Source: Bacteroidota bacterium (GTDB lineage Bacteria > Bacteroidota > Bacteroidia > Bacteroidales > JACABE01). From it: a stretch of 34,652 nucleotides of DNA. Each line of letters begins with the position of its first letter. Positions within the stretch are counted from its first letter, which is position 1. The position numbers were made by a program, and so were the translations under genes. The notes under the pieces are model-generated. The model searched no databases and had not been told where the DNA came from. It saw only the letters and a program-made list of their open reading frames with translations. Below, piece after piece: positions 14,926-21,929 of this stretch. The stretch spans positions 40,297-74,948 of the forward strand of contig JACABE010000019.1 in assembly GCA_013377005.1 (NCBI GenBank), in the 5' to 3' direction.

Positions 14926-14970
14926 CTCTAAGTACTCTAAGTATTTTAAGTACTTTAGGCACTAAAATTA
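14926..14970 (+). repeat. 9-bp period repeat tract (CTCTAAGTA), copy 1
   Basis: Units CTCTAAGTA, CTCTAAGTA, TTTTAAGTA and CTTTAGGCA follow one another at exact 9-bp steps from 14926, in the spacer between the two cupin genes. Just upstream (14818-14860) is another short-period tract (GATATGCTGATATGGTGATT). No gene in this 168-bp gap. Confidence 0.7.
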
Positions 14971-14978
14971 CTATTACA

Positions 14979-15314
14979 TTAGATACTTTCCTTTATCATC
15001 GTTAGCAGCATTTTAAATTTTTCTACAGCATAAACTGCGTGGGTAATATTGGCAGGCATAATAATGCTTTCACCTGCGTTAACTGTAAATGGAACTTTAT
15101 TAATAATGATTTCCGCTTTGCCTTCCACTACCTGAACCATAGCATCAAATGGAGCAGTATGTTCACTGAGCGATTGTCCTTTGTCGAATGCAAACAAAGA
15201 CACATTGCCAGTTTTCTTTTCGATAATTCTTTTGCTTACAATTCCATTTTCGGAATAATCTACTTCTTTGTAGAAACTAAAAACCTTTGCGGTTTCAAAT
15301 GATTTATTTTCCAT
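14979..15314 (-). CDS. Small cupin-domain protein (b)
   Basis: A 111-residue cupin. The first motif contains S-L-S-E-H-T-A-P-F-D-A and is followed by VQVVEGKAEIII. The second motif PFTVNAGESIIMPANITHAVYA keeps the P-x-H-A pattern, so a metal site is more likely here than in the neighbouring cupin. The N-terminus (KVFSFYKEVDYSENGIVSKRIIEK) is typical of Bacteroidota cupins found with nitrosative-stress or metal genes. A 59-residue BFD-like gene lies 36 bp upstream on the same strand, so the two are likely co-transcribed. Function unknown; possibly a small-molecule or metal sensor or enzyme. Confidence 0.85.
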   Translation of the reverse strand: MENKSFETAKVFSFYKEVDYSENGIVSKRIIEKKTGNVSLFAFDKGQSLSEHTAPFDAMVQVVEGKAEIIINKVPFTVNAGESIIMPANITHAVYAVEKFKMLLTMIKESI

Positions 15315-15350
15315 GGTATTATTATTTAAGTATATTGTTTATTAAGCTAT

Positions 15351-15530
15351 TTAGCTATTATTAACTTCTTTTATTATCGCTTCAATTTCATCACAGCAAG
15401 CCCCACAAATCGTTCCTGCTGTAGTTTCATTCTGAACTTCTTCTAAAGTTGTCAGTCCTTTTTCTAAAATAGTTTTAACTATCGTGCTTTTATTGATATT
15501 GTTGCAAGTGCAAACTTCGTAATCTTCCAT
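15351..15530 (-). CDS. BFD-like [2Fe-2S]-binding protein, 59 aa
   Basis: Short gene read on the minus strand, from ATG at 15530 to TAA at 15351. The 59-residue protein begins MEDYEVCTCNNI and later has the segment GTICGACCDEIEAII. The C-x-C near the N-terminus and C-x-x-C 33 residues later are the four ligands of the bacterioferritin-associated ferredoxin (BFD-like) fold. Such domains occur alone or fused in nitrite reductases and NO-related enzymes. Here it would be a small electron carrier or Fe-S sensor for the Hcp cluster. It sits between the YgbA-family gene and cupin (b), all on the same strand. Length and cysteine spacing fit the family well. Confidence 0.85.
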   Translation of the reverse strand: MEDYEVCTCNNINKSTIVKTILEKGLTTLEEVQNETTAGTICGACCDEIEAIIKEVNNS

Positions 15531-15598
15531 TTTTTAAATTTATTTTTAATTATTATGAGTTATAAAGCATTGAATGAATGATGTCTTTTTATTTCAGA

Positions 15599-15645
15599 CT
15601 CTCAAAATACTCTAAGTACTTTAAGTACTCCAAGTACTTTTAACT
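15599..15645 (+). repeat. 9-bp period repeat tract (CTCTAAGTA), copy 2
   Basis: CTCTAAGTA (15610), CTTTAAGTA (15619), CTCCAAGTA (15628) and CTTTTAAC (15637) follow in 9-bp steps just beyond and slightly into the 3' end of the YgbA-family gene. It matches the tract at 14926 in unit and orientation. Confidence 0.7.
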
Positions 15646-15942
15646 CATCAAATGCCTTATGGCCAGTATTGGGTGTGTAAATATCATTCTTGGTCCTGAG
15701 AATCGCATTACTTCTTTTATTCTTTCTCTATATTCAGGTTTATAACAGTGAGTCACACATTTCTGACATGCAGGCTTCATTTCTTTATACTTACATTTAT
15801 CGGTTCTTAATAAAGCATAGTCAATTAAATTTTTACAATCTTCGCAAACAGCTTTGCCACCATGATTTGCTTTGCAGTAAATCTCTATCATCGCTTTAAC
15901 AGTGGCTTTTTCAGATTCTATTTTCTTACTAATCATTAGCAT
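15640..15942 (-). CDS. YgbA-like protein (nitrous-oxide-stimulated promoter family)
   Basis: A 100-residue cytoplasmic protein rich in cysteine: C29, C43, C46 in CKANHGGKAVCEDC, then CKYKEMKPACQKCVTHCY, and the C-terminal MRFSGPRMIFTHPILAIRH that is diagnostic of this family. In E. coli the homologue ygbA belongs to the NsrR regulon and is induced by nitric oxide; its biochemical role is not well defined. The cysteine pattern suggests metal or Fe-S binding. The gene begins 58 bp after the hcp stop, beyond a strong terminator hairpin. A near-consensus box (TATCTTTA, minus strand, about 15953-15946) lies just ahead of the start, so it may have its own promoter. Confidence 0.9.
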   Translation of the reverse strand: MLMISKKIESEKATVKAMIEIYCKANHGGKAVCEDCKNLIDYALLRTDKCKYKEMKPACQKCVTHCYKPEYRERIKEVMRFSGPRMIFTHPILAIRHLMS

Positions 15943-15956
15943 GTAAAGATAAGAAA

Positions 15957-15989
15957 AAACATGACAGGTTTCGAAAACCTGTCATGTTT
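15957..15989 (-). terminator. Terminator after hcp (15-bp hairpin)
   Basis: Arms 15957-15971 and 15975-15989 are perfectly complementary around a 3-nt loop (CGA). On the minus strand the hairpin is followed by TTTTTT, so it ends transcription of the Rrf2-ferredoxin-hcp unit before the YgbA-family gene. Confidence 0.85.
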
Positions 15990-15999
15990 AAAGTTATTA

Positions 16000-17649
16000 C
16001 TAATTCAAAAACAATTTCATGTCTTCATCCACTGTACCAATTCCTGCAATACCAAAAGTATCAATCAGAACTTTAGCTACATTTGGAGATAAAAATCCCG
16101 GTAAACTGGGTCCTAAATGAATATTCTTAACTCCTAACGACAATAATGCCAATAAAACGATAACGGCTTTTTGTTCGTACCATGCAATGTTATAAGCAAT
16201 AGGCAAATCATTAATATCATTCAATTCAAATATTTCTTTCAATTTCAAAGCAATAACTGCTAAAGAATAAGAATCGTTACATTGTCCTGCATCCAAAACG
16301 CGTGGAATTCCACCAATATCACCCAAAGGTAATTTATTGTAACGGTATTTTGCACAACCAGCTGTTAGAATGATAGTATCTTTTGGCAATTGTTCAGCAA
16401 ACTCAGTATAGTAACTACGATCTTTCATACGACCATCACAACCAGCCATTACAAAGAATTTTTTAATAGCACCTGATTTAACAGCTGCTACAACTTTATC
16501 AGCCAAAGCAAAAACCTGAGCATGAGCAAAACCACCAATAATTTCACCGGTTTCTATTTCAGTAGGCGAGGTGCATTTTTTTGCATGTTCTATGATTTCA
16601 GAAAAATCTTTTTGTCCGCCATTAACTCGTGCAGGAATATGTTTGAACCCTGCAAAACCAGCAGCTCCGGTTGTATAAACTTTATCTGCATAAGTAGAAT
16701 TTACTGGAGGAGGAACAATACAATTAGTAGTAAATAAGATAGGGCCATTGAAAGTAGCAAATTCTTCTTTTTGTTTCCACCATGCATTGCCATAATTTCC
16801 TATAAAATGTTTGTACTTTTTGAAAGCAGGGTAGTAGTTTGCAGGTAACATTTCACTGTGTGTATAAACATCAATACCAGTTCCTTCTGTTTGTTTCAGC
16901 AATTCTTCCATATCTTTCAAATCGTGACCGCTGATTAAAATGCCCGGTTTATCGCTTACACCTATATTTACCTTAGTAATTTCAGGATTACCATAAGCAG
17001 TAGTATTTGCTTTGTCTAGTAATGCCATAGCAGTAACACCAAATTTTCCGCATTCCATTACCAAACCTACCAATTCATCGGCAGTGTGTTCAGTAATAGA
17101 GGCTATCAGTGCTTTTTGCATAAAGGCATATAATTCTGGATCTTCCATACCTAAGTTATAAGCATGTTCAGCATAAGCAGCCATTCCTTTATTTCCATAA
17201 GTTAACAGTTCTCTTAAAGATCTTACATCTTCATTTTCAGTAGCCAAAACACCTACTTTTAATGCTTTAGCATCAAATTCTTCTTCGGTATCTGCAAACC
17301 AGATTGCAGATTCATGCAATTGAGTCGGCATTTTGATACCTGCATCATCTACAGTTTTTTTCATCATTTCTCTGATTGCCAACGCTTTTTTTATTCTTAC
17401 GATAAAAGTACTTCTATCGAAATTAGCATTGGTAATAGTTGTAAACAATGATTCCATTACAAAATGATTAACCTCAGCATTTTCTATACCTGCTTTGCGA
17501 GCTTCGGTAGTAAAAACTGAAATTCCTTTTAATGTGAACAACAATAAATCCTGCAAATTTGCAACATCCTCTGTTTTTCCACATACGCCTTTAATAGTAC
17601 AACCAGTACCTTTAGCGGTTTCCTGACATTGATAACAAAACATACTCAT
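16000..17649 (-). CDS. hcp: Hydroxylamine reductase / hybrid cluster protein
   Basis: Reduces hydroxylamine to ammonia in vitro and is linked to nitric oxide removal and protein S-nitrosylation in anaerobes. The 549-residue protein starts [10 protein letters not shown]; cysteines C5, C8, C17 and C23 bind the N-terminal cubane cluster. The hybrid-cluster ligands lie in [47 protein letters not shown] and further on. Length matches the 550-residue class found in strict anaerobes. The iron-sulfur protein encoded 114 bp upstream probably donates electrons (HCR-like), and an Rrf2 regulator heads the set. A strong hairpin follows the stop. Cytoplasmic. Confidence 0.97.
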   Translation of the reverse strand: MSMFCYQCQETAKGTGCTIKGVCGKTEDVANLQDLLLFTLKGISVFTTEARKAGIENAEVNHFVMESLFTTITNANFDRSTFIVRIKKALAIREMMKKTVDDAGIKMPTQLHESAIWFADTEEEFDAKALKVGVLATENEDVRSLRELLTYGNKGMAAYAEHAYNLGMEDPELYAFMQKALIASITEHTADELVGLVMECGKFGVTAMALLDKANTTAYGNPEITKVNIGVSDKPGILISGHDLKDMEELLKQTEGTGIDVYTHSEMLPANYYPAFKKYKHFIGNYGNAWWKQKEEFATFNGPILFTTNCIVPPPVNSTYADKVYTTGAAGFAGFKHIPARVNGGQKDFSEIIEHAKKCTSPTEIETGEIIGGFAHAQVFALADKVVAAVKSGAIKKFFVMAGCDGRMKDRSYYTEFAEQLPKDTIILTAGCAKYRYNKLPLGDIGGIPRVLDAGQCNDSYSLAVIALKLKEIFELNDINDLPIAYNIAWYEQKAVIVLLALLSLGVKNIHLGPSLPGFLSPNVAKVLIDTFGIAGIGTVDEDMKLFLN

Positions 17650-17740
17650 TTTTTAATTTTTTTAATGATTAATTTTTATTTTATTGATTTACTTTGGATC
17701 TCAATTTATCAGACCAAAGCTCGATTTCTTTATTTCTATA

Positions 17741-17759
17741 CTTTAAAAACTCAAGGCAC
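17741..17759 (+). repeat. 9-bp period repeat tract, short copy 3
   Basis: CTTTAAAAA and CTCAAGGCA at 9-bp spacing, in the gap between hcp and the ferredoxin-like gene. Weaker than the tracts at 14926 and 15599 but similar in unit and orientation. Confidence 0.4.
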
Positions 17760-17763
17760 TATT

Positions 17764-18627
17764 TTACACCCAATCTTCTGAAATGATTTCACCTTGAATA
17801 CTAACCACCACTGCTTTAATTGGAATTTTTCTAGCAGAAGCCTGAACTGCCATTTTTGCAATCTGCAACAATCCTCCACAACAAGGAACTTCCATCATAA
17901 TCACACTTAAAGTATTGATTTTAGATTCATCTATCATTGCAGATAATTTTTCGATATAACTTTCTTTGCCTGAATCTAATTTTGGACAAGCAATCGCCAG
18001 TGTTTTTCCTTTAAGAAAATGATTGTGGAAATTCCCGAACGAAAAAGCCACGCAATCAGCAGCCAAAACTACATTGGCATTTTTGAAATAGCCTGCCATT
18101 GGGTTTAATAAGTGCAATTGCACAGGCCATTGGCTCAATTGTGAAGGAACTTCTTCATTTAATGCTACTGTTGCGCAGTTTTGCTTAGGTTTGCTGAAAT
18201 CCATTTCTTGAGATCCCGGACATCCGCAACCTTTGTGTTGATGTTCTGTATTCATTTTATTTATTGCTAATGTTGATAAATCTATATTTAAATTATTTTG
18301 CTTGATATATTCTAAGCCCTGATTGAAATAAACCATCTCGTTATGATCTTTCAGATGATTTAAATGAGCAAGTACGGTTGAAGTTCCTTTAGGTGAAATA
18401 CGCTCCATCACAGCAATTTCATCATAAGCTTCAGCTTCACGTTCTATTAGTTCAATAGCACCAACAGGACATTCGCCAATACATGCTCCTAAACCATCAC
18501 AAAACAAATCGCTGATCATTCGGGCTTTACCATCAATTAGTTGCAATGCTCCCTCGTGACATCCTGTAACACATTCACCACAACCATTGCATAATTCTTC
18601 ATCTATTTTAATTATCGTTCGTTTCAT
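17764..18627 (-). CDS. Fe-S protein with 4Fe-4S ferredoxin domain, likely redox partner of Hcp
   Basis: A 287-residue cytoplasmic protein. Residues 13-23 carry a complete cluster motif (CNGCGECVTGC). A second site (about 43-55) reads C-D-G-L-G-A-C-I-G-E-C-P, where the usual second cysteine is leucine, so it has three cysteines and may hold a 3Fe-4S or altered cluster. A further KGCGCPGSQ motif lies near residue 135. The C-terminal half (about 160-287) contains ACPKLDSGKESY and VPCCGGLLQIA, also with cysteines. This arrangement is repeatedly found next to hcp. The gene ends 114 bp before hcp and begins 11 bp after the Rrf2 gene, so they form one transcript. Electron-donor role is inferred from this context. 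Confidence 0.88.
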   Translation of the reverse strand: MKRTIIKIDEELCNGCGECVTGCHEGALQLIDGKARMISDLFCDGLGACIGECPVGAIELIEREAEAYDEIAVMERISPKGTSTVLAHLNHLKDHNEMVYFNQGLEYIKQNNLNIDLSTLAINKMNTEHQHKGCGCPGSQEMDFSKPKQNCATVALNEEVPSQLSQWPVQLHLLNPMAGYFKNANVVLAADCVAFSFGNFHNHFLKGKTLAIACPKLDSGKESYIEKLSAMIDESKINTLSVIMMEVPCCGGLLQIAKMAVQASARKIPIKAVVVSIQGEIISEDWV

Positions 18628-18638
18628 TTTTGTATTTA

Positions 18639-19037
18639 TTAGATTAAATCAGATATTTTTGTATTCTTTAAATAGGTTTTAAACTCGTTTGTGAATTTGC
18701 TGGCTAATCCACCGAATATACAATCTTTAAAAGGGCATAATTGGCAGTTCCCCATGCAACTTATATCTTCTATGCTACCTTCTACCATCTCAAATAAATC
18801 AAGCAAACAAATTTCGCTGGGTAATTTATTTAAAATAAATCCACCTTTCGGGCCTCTATCAGAAGATAAATAACCAAACTTGGTAAGTTGTTGCATAACT
18901 TTTGCCAGATGATTTCGCGACACATTAGTAGAAACTGCCAACTCAGTTGCATTAAGTTTTACTTTACTTTTAGCAATGGCAACTACGCTGTGTATTGCGA
19001 TTGATGCAGCTTCTGATATGTTTATTATTTTACTCAA
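18639..19037 (-). CDS. Rrf2-family regulator (NsrR/IscR-like) of the hcp cluster
   Basis: Winged helix regulator with the Rrf2 recognition region SRNHLAKVMQQL (residues 40-51) and the wing segment RGPKGGFILN (61-70). Cysteines C94, C98, C101 and C106 in the dimer-side loop (SCMGNCQLCPFKDC) are candidates for Fe-S cluster ligands; three are standard for NsrR/IscR-type sensors and C98 is extra. Loss of the cluster on contact with nitric oxide would derepress the operon. It is the first gene of the minus-strand cluster with the iron-sulfur protein 11 bp downstream, so autoregulation is likely. A closely similar paralogue is at 30763. Family assignment is firm; the NO signal is inferred from the hcp neighbourhood. 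Confidence 0.93.
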   Translation of the reverse strand: MSKIINISEAASIAIHSVVAIAKSKVKLNATELAVSTNVSRNHLAKVMQQLTKFGYLSSDRGPKGGFILNKLPSEICLLDLFEMVEGSIEDISCMGNCQLCPFKDCIFGGLASKFTNEFKTYLKNTKISDLI

Positions 19038-19056
19038 TTTGTTTATTTATATTTCG

Positions 19057-19077
19057 GTATTTGAATACGCAAATATA
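19057..19077 (-). promoter_or_regulatory. Promoter box plus palindrome ahead of the Rrf2-hcp operon
   Basis: On the minus strand TATATTTG (19077-19070) matches TAnnTTTG. Right below it is the palindrome GTATTTGAATAC (19057-19068), overlapping the predicted transcription start. This is a natural place for an Rrf2 operator. Confidence 0.5.
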
Positions 19078-19143
19078 CAATCAAAAATAAATACAAACCA
19101 AATTTATTTTCACTTATTTTGTTAAATAATTTTAAACAATTGA

Positions 19144-19162
19144 ATTTGTATTATTTACAAAT
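19144..19162. promoter_or_regulatory. Inverted repeats in the divergent Rrf2 / flavin reductase spacer
   Basis: ATTTGTA (19144-19150) and TACAAAT (19156-19162) are perfect 7-bp arms with a 5-bp centre. Two other inverted repeats lie in the same 260-bp gap: 9-bp AT-only arms at 19084-19092 and 19102-19110, and TTTAAT/ATTAAA at 19245-19258. All are AT-rich, so some may be chance. No gene is in the gap. Confidence 0.35.
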
Positions 19163-19297
19163 AAATATTTTCATAGAAAGACATAACTTTTAAATCAGTT
19201 ATTTTTAATTAAGCTAAAATTTAAATTTTTAAATAATTGAAGGCTTTAATCCATTAAATAATATTAAACTTGCAAAAAATAAAAGTATACAAAATAA

Positions 19298-19900
19298 ATG
19301 GAGAAAATTAACTGGAAACCAGGTACTATGCTTTATCCCCTACCAGCAATAATGGTAAGTTGTGGAGCTACTGAAGAAGAATTTAACATCATCACAATTG
19401 CCTGGACAGGAACTATTTGTTCCAATCCCCCAATGTGTTATATTTCAGTTCAACCCAAACGACACTCCTATGAAATCATTAAAAGAAATATGGATTTCGT
19501 TATTAACTTAACTACCGAAGAACTTGCTTTTGCCACCGATTGGTGTGGGGTAAAATCAGGCAGAGACATGAATAAATTTAATGAAATGAAACTAACACCA
19601 ACCAAAGCACAATTGGTAAAATCTCCTTTAATTGGTGAATCTCCGGTTAATATTGAATGCGTAGTAAAGGAAATCAAATCATTAGGTTCACACGATATGT
19701 TTATAGCAGAAGTAGTTGCTATAAATGTTGATCCTAAATTTCTTAATCCCGAAACACAAGCATTTGATATGGAAAAAGCCAAGCTAATATGTTATTCGCA
19801 TGGAAAATATTTTAACGTTGGCAATTTTTTGGGTGGTTTTGGTTTTTCAGTAATGAAACCTAAAACCAAAAAGAAAAAGAGAATACTTAAAAAGACTTGA
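19298..19900 (+). CDS. Flavin reductase-like FMN-binding protein
   Basis: A 200-residue cytoplasmic protein of the flavin reductase-like split-barrel family. Landmarks: PLPAIMVSCG near the N-terminus, the ITIAWTGTICSNPPMCYISVQPKRHS segment that forms the flavin site, INLTTEELAFATDWCGVKSGRDMNKF, and the C-terminal NVGNFLGGFGFSVMKP. Relatives bind FMN and reduce free flavin or accept electrons from NAD(P)H, and some act with rubredoxin or nitroreductases. It is divergent from the Rrf2-hcp operon with a shared 260-bp regulatory gap, so it may be part of the same redox or nitrosative response. The lysine-rich C-terminal tail (KTKKKKR) is unusual but not frameshifted. Confidence 0.88.
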   Translation: MEKINWKPGTMLYPLPAIMVSCGATEEEFNIITIAWTGTICSNPPMCYISVQPKRHSYEIIKRNMDFVINLTTEELAFATDWCGVKSGRDMNKFNEMKLTPTKAQLVKSPLIGESPVNIECVVKEIKSLGSHDMFIAEVVAINVDPKFLNPETQAFDMEKAKLICYSHGKYFNVGNFLGGFGFSVMKPKTKKKKRILKKT

Positions 19901-20077
19901 TGCTTTTCTAATTAAATTATTAGAAATATTCAAATATTTTTTCTCTTTGTATTTTAATAGAATTTCCCTGTAAATACGATACACACAAAATCCATTATAA
20001 ATTTGATTTATAATACTTTAACGACCAAAAAAAGCAATCTATAAATAATAGTAATTGATAATTTGAATATTTAATCT

Positions 20078-20085
20078 TATCTTTG
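20078..20085 (+). promoter_or_regulatory. TTG-N20-TATCTTTG promoter
   Basis: TATCTTTG at 20078-20085 with TTG at 20055-20057 gives the usual Bacteroidetes -33/-7 layout, 24 bp ahead of the ATG at 20109. Confidence 0.55.
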
Positions 20086-20108
20086 TTCCAAATAAAAAAA
20101 AGAAAATC

Positions 20109-20483
20109 ATGAAACCAATTAAAATTTTAATCACATGTATAGTGATGCTAACGATTAGTTTACCTTCATATTCAACTTTTGCTCAAGCGAAAAAGAAAGC
20201 AAGTATTGTTGAATTTAACGTCAAAGTAAATTTTCAGGATGTGAAAGGTAAAGAATTAATAGAAAAAGAAATAAAAAAAGAAGCTGGTGTTTCCAGCGTA
20301 TTTGTCAATTTATCAACTAAATTGGTTACTATTAACTTTGATGGAAATACAACCGATCGAGAAAAAATAATCTCTGCTATAGAAAAGATTGGATTCACAA
20401 CCAACCTTTCATCCAAAGACAAAAAACCAATTAAAGCTTGTTCACAGGATGCTGAGAAAAAAAGTTCAGAATCTAAAAAATAG
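20109..20483 (+). CDS. Secreted HMA-like domain protein lacking the metal-binding cysteines
   Basis: A 124-residue protein with a signal peptide (to about TFAQA, residue 27) and one ferredoxin-like beta-alpha-beta-beta-alpha-beta domain of the heavy-metal-associated type. Recognisable parts are VEFNVKVNFQDVKGKELIEKEI, VSSVFVNLSTKLVTINFDGN and EKIISAIEKIGFTTN. The usual C-x-x-C is absent: the loop reads VNFQDVKGKEL. The only mature cysteine is in a C-terminal lysine/serine-rich tail (KACSQDAEKKSSESKK). A classic copper or mercury chaperone role is therefore unlikely. It sits alone with its own promoter and a strong terminator. The fold is clear by pattern, the function is not. Confidence 0.82.
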   Translation: MKPIKILITCIVMLTISLPSYSTFAQAKKKASIVEFNVKVNFQDVKGKELIEKEIKKEAGVSSVFVNLSTKLVTINFDGNTTDREKIISAIEKIGFTTNLSSKDKKPIKACSQDAEKKSSESKK

Positions 20484-20494
20484 TTATTCCTCTG

Positions 20495-20526
20495 AAAACG
20501 AATATCCAAAAGATATTCGTTTTTTT
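20495..20526 (+). terminator. Intrinsic terminator after the HMA-like gene
   Basis: Perfect 12-bp arms 20495-20506 and 20512-20523 around CAAAA, ending in a T-run. Confidence 0.85.
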
Positions 20527-20561
20527 ATGCTTTTTTCTTTCATTATCTGATAGGAATTTAA

Positions 20562-20569
20562 TACTTTTG
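20562..20569 (+). promoter_or_regulatory. TAnnTTTG promoter box for ackA
   Basis: TACTTTTG, 37 bp before the ackA ATG. Confidence 0.5.
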
Positions 20570-20606
20570 AAAAATAATAATTTAACCCTCATACAATTTC
20601 AACACC

Positions 20607-21815
20607 ATGAAAATCTTAGTTTTAAATTGCGGCAGTTCTTCAATAAAATACCAATTGATCGATATGTCGAACAATGCAGATTTATTAGCAAAAGGACTAT
20701 TAGAGAGAATCGGTATGGAAAATGCCGAATTCAGTCATCAAGCAAAAAATAAAGATAAATTTAAACTTACGAAAAATGTACCCGATCATCAGGTAGGCAT
20801 CAATCTTATTTTAAGCACATTAAAAGATCCTGTTCATGGTGTTATTAAAGATGAAAATGAAATATTTGCTGTTGGTCACAGAGTTGCACATGGTGGTGAA
20901 AACTTCAAGACTAGTGTTCGTGTAAACGACTCAGTTAAAAAAGATATTGAAAAATGTATTGAGTTGGCACCGCTTCACAATCCTGCAAACTTAAAAGGAA
21001 TAACCTCAATAGATGCTATTTTACCAAAGGTTCCTCAAGTGGCAGTTTTTGATACTTCATTCCACCAAAGCATGGAACCACATGCTTATTTGTATGGTAT
21101 TCCTTATGAATATTACGAAAAATATCGTATTCGCAGATATGGTTTCCATGGAACCAGTCATAAATTTGTGGCACAAAAAGCTTGTGATATTTTAGGGTTA
21201 AACATTGAAAATATAAATATTATTACCTGTCACCTTGGCAATGGTGCTTCTGTAGCTGCTATCAAAAAAGGGAAATCTGTAGATACTTCTATGGGATTTA
21301 CACCTATCGAAGGTTTATTGATGGGAACCCGCTGTGGTGATATTGATTTGGGCATTACGCTTTTCTTAGCTGAAAAAGAAGATTTAAGCATGAAAGAAAC
21401 CAATGATCTTTTCAACAAGAAAAGTGGTATGTTAGGTGTTTCAGGCGTTTCATTCGATATGAGAGATATTGAAAATGCTGCCGAAAAAGGAAATGAAAGA
21501 GCCCAAATAGCCCTGGATATGTACGATTACAGAGTTAAAAAATATATTGGCGCTTATGCTGCAGCAATGGGTGGTGTTGACCTTGTTATTTTTACTGGTG
21601 GAATTGGCGAAAATGCTTGTGTAACCAGAAAAGGTATATGTAAAGACATGGAATTCCTAGGTATTGATTTTGATGAAGTAAAAAACAAAGGTTTAAGAGG
21701 TGTTGACGCAGTTATCACAAAAGAAAACTCAAAAGTAAAAGTAATGATAGTAACTACCAATGAAGAATTAGTTATTGCTACTGATACTTATAATATTGTT
21801 TGTTGCACAAATTAA
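20607..21815 (+). CDS. ackA: Acetate kinase
   Basis: Converts acetyl phosphate and ADP to acetate and ATP, the ATP-yielding end of fermentation. The 402-residue protein begins MKILVLNCGSSSIKYQL, the phosphate-binding motif of the ASKHA kinases. It contains GHRVAHGGE, the second motif RRYGFHGTSHKFV, CHLGNGASVAAI, and ETNDLFNKKSGMLGVSG. The ATP-binding FTGGIGENA near residue 325 is also present. Full length and intact. In many bacteria pta (phosphotransacetylase) is adjacent; here it is not, and ackA has its own promoter and a strong terminator, so pta lies elsewhere. Its presence suits a fermentative anaerobe. Confidence 0.98.
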   Translation: MKILVLNCGSSSIKYQLIDMSNNADLLAKGLLERIGMENAEFSHQAKNKDKFKLTKNVPDHQVGINLILSTLKDPVHGVIKDENEIFAVGHRVAHGGENFKTSVRVNDSVKKDIEKCIELAPLHNPANLKGITSIDAILPKVPQVAVFDTSFHQSMEPHAYLYGIPYEYYEKYRIRRYGFHGTSHKFVAQKACDILGLNIENINIITCHLGNGASVAAIKKGKSVDTSMGFTPIEGLLMGTRCGDIDLGITLFLAEKEDLSMKETNDLFNKKSGMLGVSGVSFDMRDIENAAEKGNERAQIALDMYDYRVKKYIGAYAAAMGGVDLVIFTGGIGENACVTRKGICKDMEFLGIDFDEVKNKGLRGVDAVITKENSKVKVMIVTTNEELVIATDTYNIVCCTN

Positions 21816-21840
21816 TTAATTTGTTGCATTTATAAAAAAA

Positions 21841-21879
21841 GTGAAATACTTCTTTGTAAAGAAGTATTTCACTTTTTTT
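21841..21879 (+). terminator. Intrinsic terminator after ackA
   Basis: Perfect 15-bp arms (21841-21855 and 21858-21872) with a 2-nt centre, flanked by A- and T-runs. It could work in both directions. Confidence 0.9.
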
Positions 21880-21929
21880 ATGTTTTTAAGAGAATTTTTG
21901 TATTTTAGTTGTCTGAATTACTTTTAAAA

